From contig NC_082684.1 of NCBI RefSeq assembly GCF_949987515.2, positions 45,226,006 through 45,290,005 of the forward strand: a stretch of DNA of 64,000 nt, written 5' to 3'. The notes under the pieces are model-generated. The model saw only the letters and a program-made list of their open reading frames with translations. It searched no databases and was not told the DNA's origin. Both the position numbers and the translations under genes were made by a program. The first letter of the stretch is position 1; each line of letters begins with the position of its first letter. The DNA is from Delphinus delphis. Taxonomy: Eukaryota; Chordata; Mammalia; Artiodactyla; Delphinidae. Positions 22,761 through 38,638 of this stretch are shown here, one piece after another.

Positions 22761-24718
22761 CAGGAAAAGCTAGCTTAACAAGTATGGAGTTTATCAACTT
22801 ATACAGCACTAGCCAGACAGCAAAATGCCTCACTCCAAGGTACGTGTGCACTTTCGGAGCACATAGCTCATGCTGGAGAGCCCAGCCACACTCCTCCAAT
22901 CGCTGTAAATTCTGAAGAAGACTTCTGAATTACATGGCTTCATGAACGCTTTGGGGTCCCACATCTTACACAGAGTCCCCGTCAGGAACATGAATAACCC
23001 ACTCCTTTGCACATGTTCCCTGTCAGAATTGTTCAGCGATCCAGAGCTCCCATCTCTAAATATTTACAAAGTACTATTTATCAGTATGAAAGAGAATGTT
23101 TCTGCTCCACTATGTCTGGCATATGGTAGCAGCATGAGATAGAAGATAAATCGTGCCGGGTGATTCCAACTGGATTTAATGCCAGCAATAATTATTTTTA
23201 ATCACATGGAAAGTTCCCTCCTGATACCAGCCCATCTAACATTAGAAAATAATTTTGTCAGTTCTCATTGTCTGCTGCTGTTTCTATAAATAATCTCCTA
23301 GGTCCTTTTGAAGTCTAACTTTATATCTTTCCTTTTATCTTTTCTCGTCCATTCTTTCTATGGTAATGTTCTATCCATTCTCTAAATCCTGGCTTTTGAT
23401 TACAGGATGCCTTCACAAAATCCTATCAAGCATTTGGGGCTTAAGCAAATCCTGTCACAACTACATGGAATTTCAACAAATTTCTTGATCCTCGGTGCAC
23501 TTCTTCCCTGTTCCCCATACCCCTCCCCTCCAAGAGGGCGACTAAATATAACAGCCTGAGAGCAACCCAGATCAGGTGATACAGAATTTGCATTTGGTGT
23601 GTGTTATTGGTGTGAGGTTGGAAGGAGGTTAGATATGTTACTGGGGTAATAAGACCCCAAAAGGGCACCTGACTGCATGCACTGTGTGTACACAGCCTAC
23701 AGCGACCCACACCTCATGAAAGCACAGACAAATTTCCTGGCAAACTCTGATCTGGAATTTTAAACATAACTGAACATTTAAAAAATAACTGGCTGTTTAA
23801 CTGCATTCACTTGTAGGTATAAAAATACATGTCGGGGTACAGCTAAAACATCCTATTTCCAAGCAATACAAAGAGGAGATTCATGTCGATTACAATTTTC
23901 CATCAGTGGGGCATGGGGGAAAGCCACATCTCTGTCACAAACCCACCAATCGGTCCAGGCTGATGATGCCTCTGGCACAGAGGGCATTTTCCTTCTGGGC
24001 TTCATGCAGCTCCGGAAGGCGACACCAGACCAGAGGGCCTCACCAGGAGAGCGTCGGCCAGTGTCAGGTTTGCTCACCCCAGCTTTGGAAGTTTGCTGCC
24101 TACCATGGCACTTTGTCCTGTGAGCCCAGGACTTCGCCAAGCCCCTAGCCTTAGAGCAAGCAGAAGTGTTTTTGCTAACATGCAAAAACTCACTTCCTAC
24201 TGTGAGAAGAAGAGTCAGGAGAACAATCCCCTTAAAAGGCAGCAGTGGGGGCCTTTGTACCTGGCTTAGGAGTCAAGACTGTGCGCCTCCCGCTTCCAGA
24301 CCCCTTTGTCCATCTATCTTCCTGGGTCTGGGGAAAGTGGCTTCTTGTTTTGGCTCTTCCTGCTCCAAACTAGAGGCCAGACTGTTGGTATATAAACTCT
24401 CCAGGCCACTGAGAAATTAGTTTACTCCTGCTTTTACTTTTACTCCTGGGACCTGGGTCCCAGGCTGCTGCCGCCAGCGGGCCTCCAAGAGGACAGCCTG
24501 ACACTGCGAGTCACAAGACCGTCCAAGGCACACGCCAAGAGAGTTCTCTGGGCCTAGCTTGAAGCTCTTTGACTTTGAGGTGAACTCTTACTTATAACTG
24601 ATCTTGGGAACTTGCCTTCAGACAAATAATCCATTTCACAATCTGCCTTTGCCCCTGGAGCAAGGAGAGGCCTTATCACTTTTCCATGTAGAGCTTTACT
24701 GTGATGCTCCAGGGGTAT
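22761..24718. other. Unassigned, mostly unique non-coding sequence
   Basis: No gene supported. GC content rises around 23900-24540, but no splice-bounded or protein-like frame stands out. Confidence 0.5.
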
Positions 24719-24736
24719 AAAAACTTCAGGGTCGCC

Positions 24737-24946
24737 GGGCTTCCCTGGTAGCGCAGTGGTTGGGAGTCCGCCTGCCGATGCAGGGGACACGGGTTCGTGC
24801 CCCGGTCCGGGAACATCCCGCATGCTGCGGAGCGGCTGGGCCCGTGAGCCATGGCTGCTGAGCCTGCGCGTCCGGAGCCTGTGCTCCGCAACAGGAGAGG
24901 CCACAACAGTGAGAGGCCCGCGTACCGCAAAAAAAAAAAAAAAAAA
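24737..24946 (+). mobile_element. Young CHR-type SINE (short form)
   Basis: GGGCTTCCCTGGTAGCGCAG head, intact B box GGTTCGTGCCC, body ending GCCCGCGTACCGC, and a pure A tail of about 20 bases. Flanked by a perfect 18-bp target duplication AAAAACTTCAGGGTCGCC (24719-24736 and 24947-24964). The intact duplication and uninterrupted tail suggest recent insertion. Confidence 0.97.
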
Positions 24947-24964
24947 AAAAACTTCAGGGTCGCC

Positions 24965-25255
24965 AATCAAAGAAAAGTTAGAGACATTGGTGCAGGCACT
25001 GAAAAAGTACATGATTCTGATGACTGGGTCACAATTCCTTCCTTAAGTCAGCTGGTTTCCAGTTCTTTGCTTTCAACAGAAACGAAGGAGGAATTGTCAC
25101 CTCATATATCATTAAAAATAATTTTGGATAATAGATCATCATGGGATGGTGGGGGGACCAGGGAGGAAACTAGCTCCAAGGAATGAACATAACTGGTGAC
25201 TACGCTCTAGCAAAATTCTTTCTGTTCCATCTACTAATTTAGTGCTTTGCTTAAA
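24965..25255. other. Unassigned non-coding sequence
   Basis: Continuation of the target locus of the SINE. Nothing recognised. Confidence 0.5.
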
Positions 25256-25490
25256 TACTTCAAGAGAAATTTACTGTATGCCAGGGACTAGTTTATGAAC
25301 TTTACATGCATTAACCTGTTCAAACCTCACAACAACCCTGTAAGGTAAGTTGTACTATTACTCCTAATTTACATTTGAAAAAGAAAACTCGAGAAGTCGA
25401 CTACTTGTCCAAGGTCACAGAGCTAATGAGTGACAGAATTGGGACTTGAATTGGTAGACTGGCCCCAGAGTCTGTCTGGATAATGGCTGT
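25256..25490 (+). mobile_element. MIR-type fragment
   Basis: ACTTTACATGCATTAACCTG, CCTCACAACAACCCTGTAAG, then GTCCAAGGTCACAGAGCTAA and GGGACTTGAATTGG follow a typical ancient MIR/MIR3-like order. Confidence 0.65.
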
Positions 25491-25634
25491 ACTGTATTTA
25501 ATATTACTTCTGAGCTTATAGCAATAAAAGCAATAATGGCAATAGAATTGATGCTGAACCCTAACTTATTTTAGCCATAGGTATACCCATCCACTGATAC
25601 ATAAATGAGTTGAAAATTTTAAAATCGCTATCCA

Positions 25635-25853
25635 AGCTAGTGGGAAGCAGCCGCATAGCACAGGGAGATCAGCTCGGTGCTTTGTGACCACCTAGAGGGG
25701 TGGGATAGGGAGGGTGGGAGGGAGGGAGACACAAGAGGGAAGAGATATGGGAACATATGTATATGTATAACTGATTCACTTTGTTATAAAGCAGAAACTA
25801 GCACATCATTGTAAAGCAATTACACTCCAATAAAGATGTAAAAAAAAAAAACC
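25635..25853 (+). mobile_element. Very short L1 3' UTR insertion
   Basis: AGCTAGTGGGAAGCAGCCGC to CCAATAAAGATG plus an A tail equals the last about 210 bp of the L1 seen complete at 32093-37981. Flanks CGCTATCCA (25626-25634) and CACTATCCA (25854-25862) form a 9-bp duplication with one mismatch. It contains a GGGAGGG-rich run. Confidence 0.9.
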
Positions 25854-26007
25854 CACTATCCATACTGAGATAAATTTCCAATAAAATTTTACTCTTTAAT
25901 TATCAAAATTTGTAACACATTCTGGTTAATTTTTATTAACTTGATATTGCTAATATTGCTAATAATAACCAATCCAGAAGATATTTTATCATTTAAAGAT
26001 TTGGACA

Positions 26008-26215
26008 GGGCTTCCCTGGTGGCGCAGTGGTTGAGAGTCCGCCTGCCGATGCAGGGGACACAGGTTCGTGCCCCGGTCCGGGAAGATCCTACATGCCACA
26101 GAGCGGCTGGGCCCATGAGCCATGGCCGCTGAGCCTGCACGTCCGGAGCCTGTGCTCCGCAACGGTAGAGGCCACAGCAGTGAGAGGCCCGCGTACCGCA
26201 AAAAAAAAAAAAAAA
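26008..26215 (+). mobile_element. Young CHR-type SINE (short form)
   Basis: Head GGGCTTCCCTGGTGGCGCAG, B box GGTTCGTGCCC, body to GCGTACCGC, then an A tail. Perfect 13-bp target duplication AAAGATTTGGACA at 25995-26007 and 26216-26228. Confidence 0.96.
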
Positions 26216-26534
26216 AAAGATTTGGACACAGGCAATTACAAAATTAAATTTCTATATATATGCATTTTTGTTGCAAAGTATAATAGAGTAAGAAATATAA
26301 GATTTTTAAGCAAAAATACTACATTAAGATAAATTTCTGTGGAGGCAGAGTTGAAAGAGAAAAAGGAATGACATAAATTTTCCAATTTTTAAAACTGGGC
26401 TTATGTGTTTTTCTCATTTTTATATTTATCTTTGCTGTATCTTTGATACAATAAATTTTTTTCTTATGCATAACACATCCTGTATTTTTTTAAAGTGGAT
26501 AACTCTTGGTATCAGATTACCATAATATTTAGAT

Positions 26535-26725
26535 TCCTTTGGAGTTTTTAAAACCTCTTTATTCAGATATGATTGACATAGAAAAATCTGTGTATATTTA
26601 ATGTACACAACTTGATGAGTTTGGAGATAAGCATACACTCTTAAGACCATCACCACAATCTATGCCACACATATATCCAGCACCTCCAAAAGTTTTCCGT
26701 TGGATATTGTTTTTAAAAGCAATGC
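26535..26725 (-). mobile_element. Old L1 3' UTR remnant, reverse
   Basis: AACCTCTTTATTCAGATATG, ATTTAATGTACACAACTTGA and CCATCACCACAATCTATGCC are reverse-complement L1M-type 3' UTR landmarks, similar to those at 9020-9120. Confidence 0.7.
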
Positions 26726-26738
26726 AAAGGTTTATTTT

Positions 26739-27067
26739 ATTTATTTATCTATTTATTTATTTATTTTTGGCTGCATTGGGTCTTTGTTGCTGCACGCGGG
26801 CTTTCTCTAGTGGGCGGTGAGTGGGGGCTGCCCTTTGTTGCGGTGTGCAGCCTTCTCATTGCAGTGGCTTCTCTTGTTGTTGAGCACGGGCTCTAGGCAT
26901 GCGGGCTCAGTAGTTGTGGCTCACAGGCTCTACAACGCAGGCTCAGTAGTTGTGGCGCACGGGCTTAGTTGCTCCGCAGCATGTGGGATCTTCCCGGACC
27001 AGGGCTTGAACCCATGTCTCCTGCATTGGCAGGCAGATTCTTAACCACTGCGCCACCAGGGAAGCCC
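26739..27067 (-). mobile_element. CHR-type SINE (long form), reverse
   Basis: A TTTATTTATT tail complement, then TTGGCTGCATTGGGTCTTTG, repeated GTAGTTGTGGC units, and the head complement CGCCACCAGGGAAGCCC. Imperfect target duplication AAAGGTTTATTTT (26726-26738) and AAGGGTTATTTTT (27068-27080). Same subtype as 9358 and 39233. Confidence 0.92.
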
Positions 27068-27080
27068 AAGGGTTATTTTT

Positions 27081-27529
27081 AAATGTCAACATATTTACAA
27101 TATCCTGGCAATTATACCTTTTGCAACTGTTTATACTTACAATACATTTTTTTGAATGTCAATCTAAAAATGTGCAAGGAGTTACATCGTTTTTCAAAAT
27201 TATTTTTGGTGTTATGTGAACAAAAATGTTCAAAGACCACTGCTCTAGTCTGTGGGCCTCTCCCCTCCATTCCCTGTGTGTTTTAGTTTTCTCACTCTTA
27301 GCACACCCTAATTTAATTTACTATTTAATCAATATTTATTAAGTGCCACTATGTGCCAGAAAGGGTATCAACATACCAATGAACAGGACAGAAACATTAA
27401 TGATTTTATGAAATAATGAGATGCTAATTCCTTCTGTGGAATTTTTTTCTTGCTACCCTTCTCTGTAGCTTCTGAGTCTCTTTATTTTCATGTATTATTT
27501 TCGGTTGGGGCCCAGTTCCCCTGAGTATA
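27081..27529. other. Mostly unassigned, with an old repeat piece
   Basis: 27300-27420 resembles the start of the ancient repeat at 13870 (TTTATTAAGTGCCACTATGT, then ATGAACAGGACAGAAAC). The rest is unrecognised. Confidence 0.45.
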
Positions 27530-28290
27530 AAAACCATTAAAAAATTATTTAAATTACGATATATCTCAAACATAGAGTAGTATAAGGAACAGTAAACTGT
27601 ATACTTGTCTTCTTACCACCCATGTTTAATAAATCTTACCATTTTGCTCAAACTGCTTCATATTAAACAACAAAACAAAATAAGAAAATATTACATACAC
27701 AAATGAAGCCACCTACGTACCCTTCCCTAAATCCATATGCTTTCCTCACTCTTCAGATATAAACTCTGTCTTGATTTGTGTTTCTAATTCTTAAGAAATG
27801 TTTATACTTTTGCTACATATAAGCAACTTAGAGGTGCATTGATTTGTGTGTTTTCAAACTGGATAAAAATAGTATCATTTTGTACATATGTTGCAACTTG
27901 TTTTTGGTACTCAACATTTTTTTTTTTGAGATTTATACAGTTTATACATGTAGTTTTAGTCAAGTCCATTCATTTTTCTTTGGTGCATAATATTCCACCA
28001 TAGGAATAAGACACATTTAACTGTTCTTCTTTGATGGAGATTTAGGTTGATTCTCGCTTCTCACATCATGATGTGGCAATGAACCTTCTTGCACATGCCT
28101 TCTGCACACGTTTTTGAGTTTCTCTGGGGTCTACATGAAGAAGTGGAATTACTGTGTTATAGTTTGTGCAGGTTCAACTTTATTAAGTATTGATAACTTG
28201 CTTTTTTAAATTGTTGCTCAACCTTACACTCCAGCACAATATGAGCATTACTCTTTCTATTCTTTTGGTGGATACCTTGGAATTTTTAAA
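27530..28290 (-). mobile_element. Old L1 3' portion, reverse
   Basis: Reverse-complement L1 landmarks: CCATTCATTTTTCTTTGGTG, TTCCACCATAGGAATA, GATGGAGATTTAGGTTGATT, GAAGAAGTGGAATTACTGTG and ACTCCAGCACAATATGAGC. High divergence. Confidence 0.7.
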
Positions 28291-31200
28291 AATGTAAACT
28301 TATGTTAATATTTCTCTTCTACTTCTGACATAAGGAACTTAGCAAGTTTGAATTATCCATTAATACTCCCCCCACATCATCTTATTTTTCCCTGAAGTTT
28401 TAGTTTTACTTTATTTTAAAAGCATAAAAATTAATTACTTTTAAAATAAGTAATTAATCTTTGATTCAATTTTCAATTTTTCATTCTGTTCCCCTGGGTT
28501 CATGTTTCTTTTTGTTGAAGTACATCCTCTAATTGTTCTTTTAGTGAGTATCTGTAGGTGACATATCCCATTAGTCTTTGTTCAAAAATGTCTTAGTCTT
28601 TTTCCTGAATGATAGTTTAGATAGGTATAGACTTATATTTTGACAGTACTTTTCCACCCTTGATACTTTGAAATTATATCTCCAGGGTGTTCTGGTTATT
28701 GTTTCTGAAGAGTTCAATGTTTCTGAAGACAAGTCTTCTGTTAGTTTAATTTTTATTCCTTTGGTTTGGTAGCTTTCTGTTTATCCTAGACATTCTGCTA
28801 TTTTGTCATAACATGTCTAGGAATGGATTTATTTTTATTGATCCTATTGAGTACTTGGAGTACATGTCTTCTGAAAGTATGAAATATTCTCAGCTACTGA
28901 CTGTCTTTGTTTCTTTAAGTTCAATTTTTACCTAACTAAAAAAAATACATGTACATAATTTTAAAAGCAAAATACTTGTATAAGACTTATAATGAAAACC
29001 AGCAATTTCCTGCATCACATCTCTCCAATCCTGACATTTTTAATCCTTGGAAGCAGCTACTTTCCACTTTAAAATATTTTATCTGTTTCTTTTAGAATTT
29101 ACTTCTAGTATTGAAAATAACATTCATATACTATGATTTATTGATTTTTTGTTTTAGATTTATTAACTTTCTAACATGAAAGGTAAGAATTTACCCCCCT
29201 TAAACCCTCACCCTCAAACACATATTTTGCAATATCTCTCTTTCCAATGTAGTTTTATTATATTCATTGTTAAACCATTCAGAGAATTTACCCAATTATA
29301 ACTTTTAAAATATTATTCAGAATTGAGCCATGTGTTATGCTGTGATTACACTTTTGCTTTTAAAAGTTTTTATTTTCCCTATTTGAGTATTGCTTTGTTC
29401 TTTAATTCATTTAGATTTTTATGTATTTAGAATTATCCTACTGTAAAGCATCATTAAATATGATCAGATACATCAGGTAGTCTGTAGTTTCATTTATTTC
29501 TTACAGATATCTCTCCTAGAGCCCTTCAATCTCCTCTTCTGGGCTGAACTGGTTGCTTCCCAGCTTGGCAGCTGTCACCCAGGAATCTCCCCTAATCATC
29601 CTGCAGATTCCCTTTTCCTCTTTTCTAATTGAATCTCCCGTTTCCTGGATCCTTATGCCTTCTTCCTTTTTGGTTTATGCTCTGATGTTGATGTAGCATA
29701 TCCTCAAATAGCTTTCTGAGGAATGGTACAAGGAAGTAAATTTTCTGAGACCTTGCATGTTTTAAATTCAAGGTCTTTATCCCTCTCTCACACTTTGTTG
29801 ATAGTTTGACTGGGTATATAATTCTAAACTGGAAATCATTTTCTTAGAATTTGCTGTTGAGCAGTTTAAAGCTTCTTATTCCTGATACTTTATACTTCAA
29901 TTTTTAAAAATTGTGTTTGAATTATATTAGAATCTCAATCTCCAGGGCCCAGAAATTTGAAAGTAGCACACATTGACATGGGCCTTTTTCTTTTGGCGGG
30001 GAGGTGAAATTTAGTGGATTTTTTTCAATCTAGAAACATTTTTTATTTAGTACTTGGAATTGTACTTGAACTATTTCATCTGTGCCTCTTTCCTTTGATT
30101 ACAGAATCTCTCAGTAAATGTCTTCAAAAAGAAAAACTCCACTCTTCTTCTATGGAGTGAGGAGAGGTGGTAACCTGGCTGTACCTAGTGAGAGAGGGAT
30201 CTTCTTATGAAGACTTTCAACCAATTCTCCTTTTAGAGTTAACCAATCCTCAAATTTCTGAACCATTCTTTTATTTTGAGGTGCAAATTAGCTTGGTTAT
30301 TGTTGACTTCCCCCTTTTGAGATTAGATTTAATAAACTTCCATCTTCCAGCTGTTATAATTTATTCATTTACTTTTCAACTTCTGAAATTTTGTCTTTTT
30401 CTTTTCTCCTATCTATAACTTTGCAGATTTACATCCTTTTAATGCTTTACTGTCCTTTTAGTAAAGTCTTAACAAGAAGCAGCAGTAAATGCATTTTTAA
30501 CTGGAAGTCAAAGTTACTATCTTTTTAAACAATTACTCTCCATTATTCTTTCTCTTTTCTTTTTCTAGAACTTCTATTAAATGTATGCTGGAGAATTTCA
30601 GTTTATCCTATAGTCTTTAACTGTTTGTCACAACTTCTGTCTCTAATGTGCTGTGTTCTGGATGAATTGCTAGTGCATTGTTTCTTCAGTTTTTCCAATC
30701 TATAGTAAACTGCATTGCATCTGTTAAGTTTTTGTTTCAATGACTATTTTTTTAATTTTGAAATTTTCTGATAATTTCTTTTCCCATTCTTATTTAATTT
30801 ATCCTTTGTTTTGTTTCATGGTTTGAAGTCTTCGATCAAACTTTTATTTAAAAAATCAATTTCCTCTAGAATAAATTCATATTAAAGATTTAAAGTTGGC
30901 TATCTCTGTTAGCATTAAATTTCTTTTTGTATTTTGGAATTTGACTTTGAAGTCAATTTTTAGTCATCGTCTTTCCCTTTCTCCTTCTGTGCTCAGTTTT
31001 CCTTGTGCAGTGGTTTTGTGGATATCATTACTCAGCTCCCAGATCTGGTCATATGATAACAATTCAGTTTTCTTGCCCTGACGTGATATTGACAATATGC
31101 AGATTTACTTAGCCAGCCAGTGGCTTAGTTCGGCTCTAGGTTGGGAGACTGTCTCTAGGTCTTCCTATCTTCTTAGACCTGTAGCTTATCAGGAGCCATT

Positions 31201-31499
31201 GCCCTAATCAGCAATTGAAAGTAGCTTTTTTCAGACCACTCTCAGGATCAAGGTAGCTCCGCTAATTCAAGGAGTGAGCTTTAGGGATCATGCTTGGAGA
31301 ACTTTAAATCCCCATTACCCCACAAGAGCCAAACTTTTATATGCCACTGTATGAGTCCAGGAACCCATATAGCCTAGCGATTTCAGTCCCTTTCATTACT
31401 CTGTGATTCTTTTCCAAATCTGGTCTTAAGCTATGTTTATCTTATTTTTGATCTTGGCTTATGTCATCTGGATTTTCTCTCTCTCTTTTTATATTATTT
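28291..31499 (-). mobile_element. AT-rich field of decayed L1-like sequence
   Basis: About 3.2 kb of T-rich sequence with the texture of old reverse-oriented L1, for example CTCCAGGGTGTTCTGG-type and TTTGTCATAACATGTCTAGG motifs. No open frame exceeds about 85 codons. 28425-28460 contains an A/T palindromic stretch. I cannot divide it into individual elements. Confidence 0.4.
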
Positions 31500-32079
31500 G
31501 ACTGAACCATATGAAATTGCCAATTTATTGGCAAAATGGGCAAATCTTAGCAATTTTATATAGTTCATATTAATAAATCCATTTTTGCTACATGTTTTAC
31601 ACTCGGATGCATCAAAGCATGAACCTCTTTTGACATCTTGACTGGAGGTCTTTATAAGTCTTTGATCTTTCTTTCTCTTCCCAAGCAGTCAGCCAGTCAA
31701 ACAGCCAAATACCAGAATCAACTCACAGCTCCACACAGAAAATTTTTCCTCCCATAAAGTGCCTTTCAGACTTTGGAAGGCTGTAGAGAGGGAGGGAAGT
31801 GGTAGTGGGAGGTTGATAAACAATGAATGATTGAGAAAAAACTTTGTCTACCTCCTCCAAATGGCATTATTCCTTTCTGCCATCATCCAAAAGTTTAAGC
31901 CAAATTAAACTGCATTGAGTCTAAGAGCTATGGTTGGTATTTTTCATTTGGCAAAAGGGGAAAAACTAGAAAATATGCATAGTAAGGGAGGAAATAACAT
32001 ATTTATATTTTATCCTTAAAATCTTGAATTATACCCATTATCAGCAAACATATGAATAGCCTTGCTTATACAGTGAATA
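31500..32079. other. Unassigned non-coding sequence
   Basis: Target locus of the large L1 that follows. No gene or repeat recognised. Confidence 0.45.
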
Positions 32080-32092
32080 AAAAGCCATGGGT

Positions 32093-32878
32093 CCTGAGGA
32101 ATGTCAGAACGAGGCAGAAGGCATCAGAGCCCCTGGATGAGTTCATGGAATAGAGCCACTCACCCACTCTGAATCACCTGCCCACCTCCAGAAAGTGATG
32201 TGAAAGAGAAATCTGTGCCTCTTTGAAGGTACAGAGGAAGAAACAAGTGAAGACAGACCGAAAAATACTAAGAGCCTTCAGAGTGAGCATGGCCCTTCCA
32301 ACACCTTGATCAGAAGGCCCAGGTGGAAGAGCAATGGCACAGGGGCATGCTTTTCTCCTGGTGCAGAAAGGAACACAGGAAGCTGTGTGGCTGACAGGGT
32401 CTTGGTGCTCCGGCTGGGTGTCAGGCCTGAGCCTCTGAGGTGGGAGAGCCGAGTTCAGGACACTGGTCCATCAGAGACCTCCCAGCCCCACGTAATATCA
32501 ATCGATGAGAGCTCTCCCAGAGATCTCCGTCTCAATGTTAACATGCAACTCCACTCAATACCAGCAAGCTCCAGTGCTGGACACCCCATGTCAAACAACT
32601 AGCAAGACAGGAGCACAAGCCCACCCACTAGCACAGAGGCTGCCTAAAATCATACTAAGTTCACAGACACCCCCAAACCCACCACTGATGTGGTAATGCC
32701 CACCAGAAAGACAAGATCCAGCCTCATTCACCAGAACACAGGAACCAGTCTCCTCCACCCGGAAGCCTACACAACTCACTGAACCAACCTTAAGCAAAGG
32801 GGCAGACACCAAAAACAATGGGAACTACGAACCTGCAGCCTGAGAAAAGGAGATCCCCCAAACAGTAAGTGAAGCAAA
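32093..32878 (+). promoter_or_regulatory. L1 5' UTR with presumed internal promoter
   Basis: GC-richer than the coding part, with GGGTCTTGGTGCTCCGGCTG, GGCCTGAGCCTCTGAGGTGG and CCAGAAAGACAAGATCCAGC. L1 5' UTRs drive pol II transcription from inside the element; activity of this copy is unknown. The 98-codon frame at 32306-32602 has no known homologue that I recognise. Confidence 0.75.
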
Positions 32879-33823
32879 ATGAGAAGACAGAGAAATATGC
32901 AGCAGATGAAGGAGCAAGGCAAAACCCCACCAGACCAAACAAATGAAGAGGAAACAGGCAGTCTACCTGAAAAAGAATTTACAGTAATGATAGTAAAGAT
33001 GATCCAAAATCTTGGAAATAGAATGGAGAAAATACAAGAAACGTTTAACAAGGACCTAGAAGAATTAAAGACCAAACAAACAATGATGAACAACACAATA
33101 AATTAAGAATTCTCTGGAAGGAATCAATAACAGAAAAACTGAGTCGGAAGAACGGATAAGTGACCTGGAAGATAAAATAGTGGAAATAACTACCGCAGAG
33201 CAAAATAAAGAGAAAGAGTGAAAAGAATTGAGGACAGACTCAGAGACCTCTGGGACAACATTAAATGCACCAACATTCGAATTGTAGGGGTCCCAGAAGA
33301 AGAAGAGAAAAAGAAAGGGTCTGAGAAAATATTTGAAGAGATTATAGTTGAAAACTTCCTTAAGATGGGAAAGAAAATCATCAATCAAGTCCAGGAAGCA
33401 CAGAGAGTGCCATAGAGGATAAATCCAAGGAGAATCATGCCAAGACATATATTAATCAAACTATCAAAAATTAAATACAAAGAAAAAATATTAAAAGCAA
33501 CAAGGGAAATGCAACAAATAACACACAAGGGAATCCCCATATGGTTAACAGCTGACCTTTCAGCAGAAATTCTGCAGACCAGAAGGGATTGGCAGGACAT
33601 ACTGAAAGTGATGAAAGGGAAGAACCTACAACCAAGATTACTCTACCCAGCAAGGAGCTCATTCAGATTTGAAGGAGAAATTAAAACCTTTACAGACAAG
33701 CAAAAGTTAAGAGAATTCAGCACCACCAAACCAGCTTTACAACAAATGCTAAAGGAATTCTCTAGGCAGGAAACACAAGAGAAGGAAAAGACCTATAAAA
33801 ACAAACCTAAAACAATTAAGAAA

Positions 33824-33830
<7 letters not shown>
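32879..33830 (+). pseudogene. L1 ORF1 (RNA-binding chaperone) pseudogene
   Basis: ORF1 encodes the trimeric RNA chaperone of the L1 particle. The start at 32879 opens a 75-codon frame with the acidic/coiled-coil region (MIQNLGNRMEKIQETF). It then stops at 33106 after a small deletion. The RRM-like part resumes at 33218 in another frame (NIRIVGVPEEEEKKKG), and the C-terminal domain from 33437 (ILIKLSKIKYKEKILKATRE). A one-base loss near 33758 shifts the tail into the ORF2 frame. The ancestral stop TAA overlaps the ORF2 start at 33824-33830. Confidence 0.9.
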
Positions 33831-37513
<3,683 letters not shown>

Positions 37514-37981
37514 TGAGGTGGATGGACCTAGAGACTGTCATACAGTGTGAAGTTAAGTCAGAAAGAGAAAAACAACTACTGTATGCTAATACATATACAT
37601 ATATATGGAATCTAAAAAAAAAAAAAGGTTCTGAAGAACCTAGGGGCAGGACAGGAATAGAGACGCAGACATAGAGAAGGGACTTGAGGACACGGGGAGG
37701 GGGAAGGGTAAGTTGGGATGAAGTGAGAGAGTGGCATGGACATATATACACTACCAAATGTAAAATAGATAGCTAGTGGGAAGCAGCCGCATAGCACAGG
37801 GAGATCAGCTCGGTTTTTTGTGTCCACCTAGAGGGGTGAGATTAGGGAGGGTGGGAGGGAGACACAAGAGGGAGGAGATATGGGGACATATGTATACGTA
37901 TAGCTGATTCACTTTGTTATATAGCAGAAACTAACACAACATTGTAAAGCAATAATACTCCAATAAAGATGCTAAAAAAAA
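37514..37981 (+). mobile_element. L1 3' UTR and tail
   Basis: Contains GGTTCTGAAGAACCTAGGGG at 37627 and a G-rich tract (GGGGAGGGGGAAGGG at about 37694 and GGGAGGGTGGGAGGG at about 37845) typical of mammalian L1 3' UTRs. A polyadenylation signal within CAATAAAGATG at about 37961 precedes an A tail. The G-rich strand could form a quadruplex. Confidence 0.88.
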
Positions 37982-37994
37982 AAAAGCCATGGGT

Positions 37995-38259
37995 AATGGA
38001 ACCATGTCTAGTTTGTGTGTGTGCATTTTGGGGACTTGATTTTTGTTAAAAACAAGATAGAGAAAAGTGAAACATGAAGTTTTTCAAAGAGTCCAAATAT
38101 CCATCATTGCGAACCATTCAATAGTTTCCTTTCAAACATACTGAATTTAAGAAGCATTGACATCTTTTAGCCTTAAAAGATTCAGTATCTCTGAATTCCT
38201 GCCCTACCCTGTAACAGGCTCCTCCCCACCAATATCCATTCACCCCTCTTCTAACATAA
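37995..38259. other. Unassigned non-coding sequence
   Basis: Target locus of the L1. Nothing recognised. Confidence 0.5.
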
Positions 38260-38625
38260 TCCCCGCTCTGCATCTGGGCAGATTGCCACCCAATTGAAAG
38301 ACTACCTTCACCAGGCTACACAAGTAGTAGAGACACCATGTGACCAAATTTTGGCCATAGAATCACATTTGACTTCTGCGAAGTATCTTTAAGAGAGAGG
38401 TATGATCTTTGTCTCTGCATTCATGTGGCTGCCTGCAGCAACGATTTGATGGCTGGAGTTCAAAAGCTATCTTAGAGCATGAGGGCGGGCAGAGCAGAGA
38501 GCCGGGGTTGGGGGCCCTGGGTCTCTACTGACTTAGTGGAGCCCCCAGAGAAGCTCCGGTTCTTTGCTTTTAGACTTCTTTTATTTGAAACAGACATAAG
38601 CTCTTGTCCTGTTCAAGCCACTGTT
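38260..38625 (+). mobile_element. Old LTR-like repeat, family not named
   Basis: CACCATGTGACCAAATTTTG, TGGCCATAGAATCACATTTG and the end TCTTGTCCTGTTCAAGCCAC, CTGTTATTTTTC follow an order common in old mammalian LTR-derived repeats. Degenerate; the name is uncertain. Confidence 0.45.
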
Positions 38626-38638
38626 ATTTTTCTTTTTG

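Noticed and set aside
23853..24185. Possible exon in a GC-richer patch (110-codon minus frame)
   Set aside because: Open frames exist on both strands, but neither shows convincing splice borders or protein-like sequence.
24754..24830. tRNA gene
   Set aside because: The A and B boxes belong to tRNA-derived SINEs; no cloverleaf with a proper anticodon arm and acceptor stem is present.
32306..32602. 98-codon frame upstream of L1 ORF1
   Set aside because: It lies in the L1 5' UTR. No known L1 protein starts there and there is no homology that I recognise.
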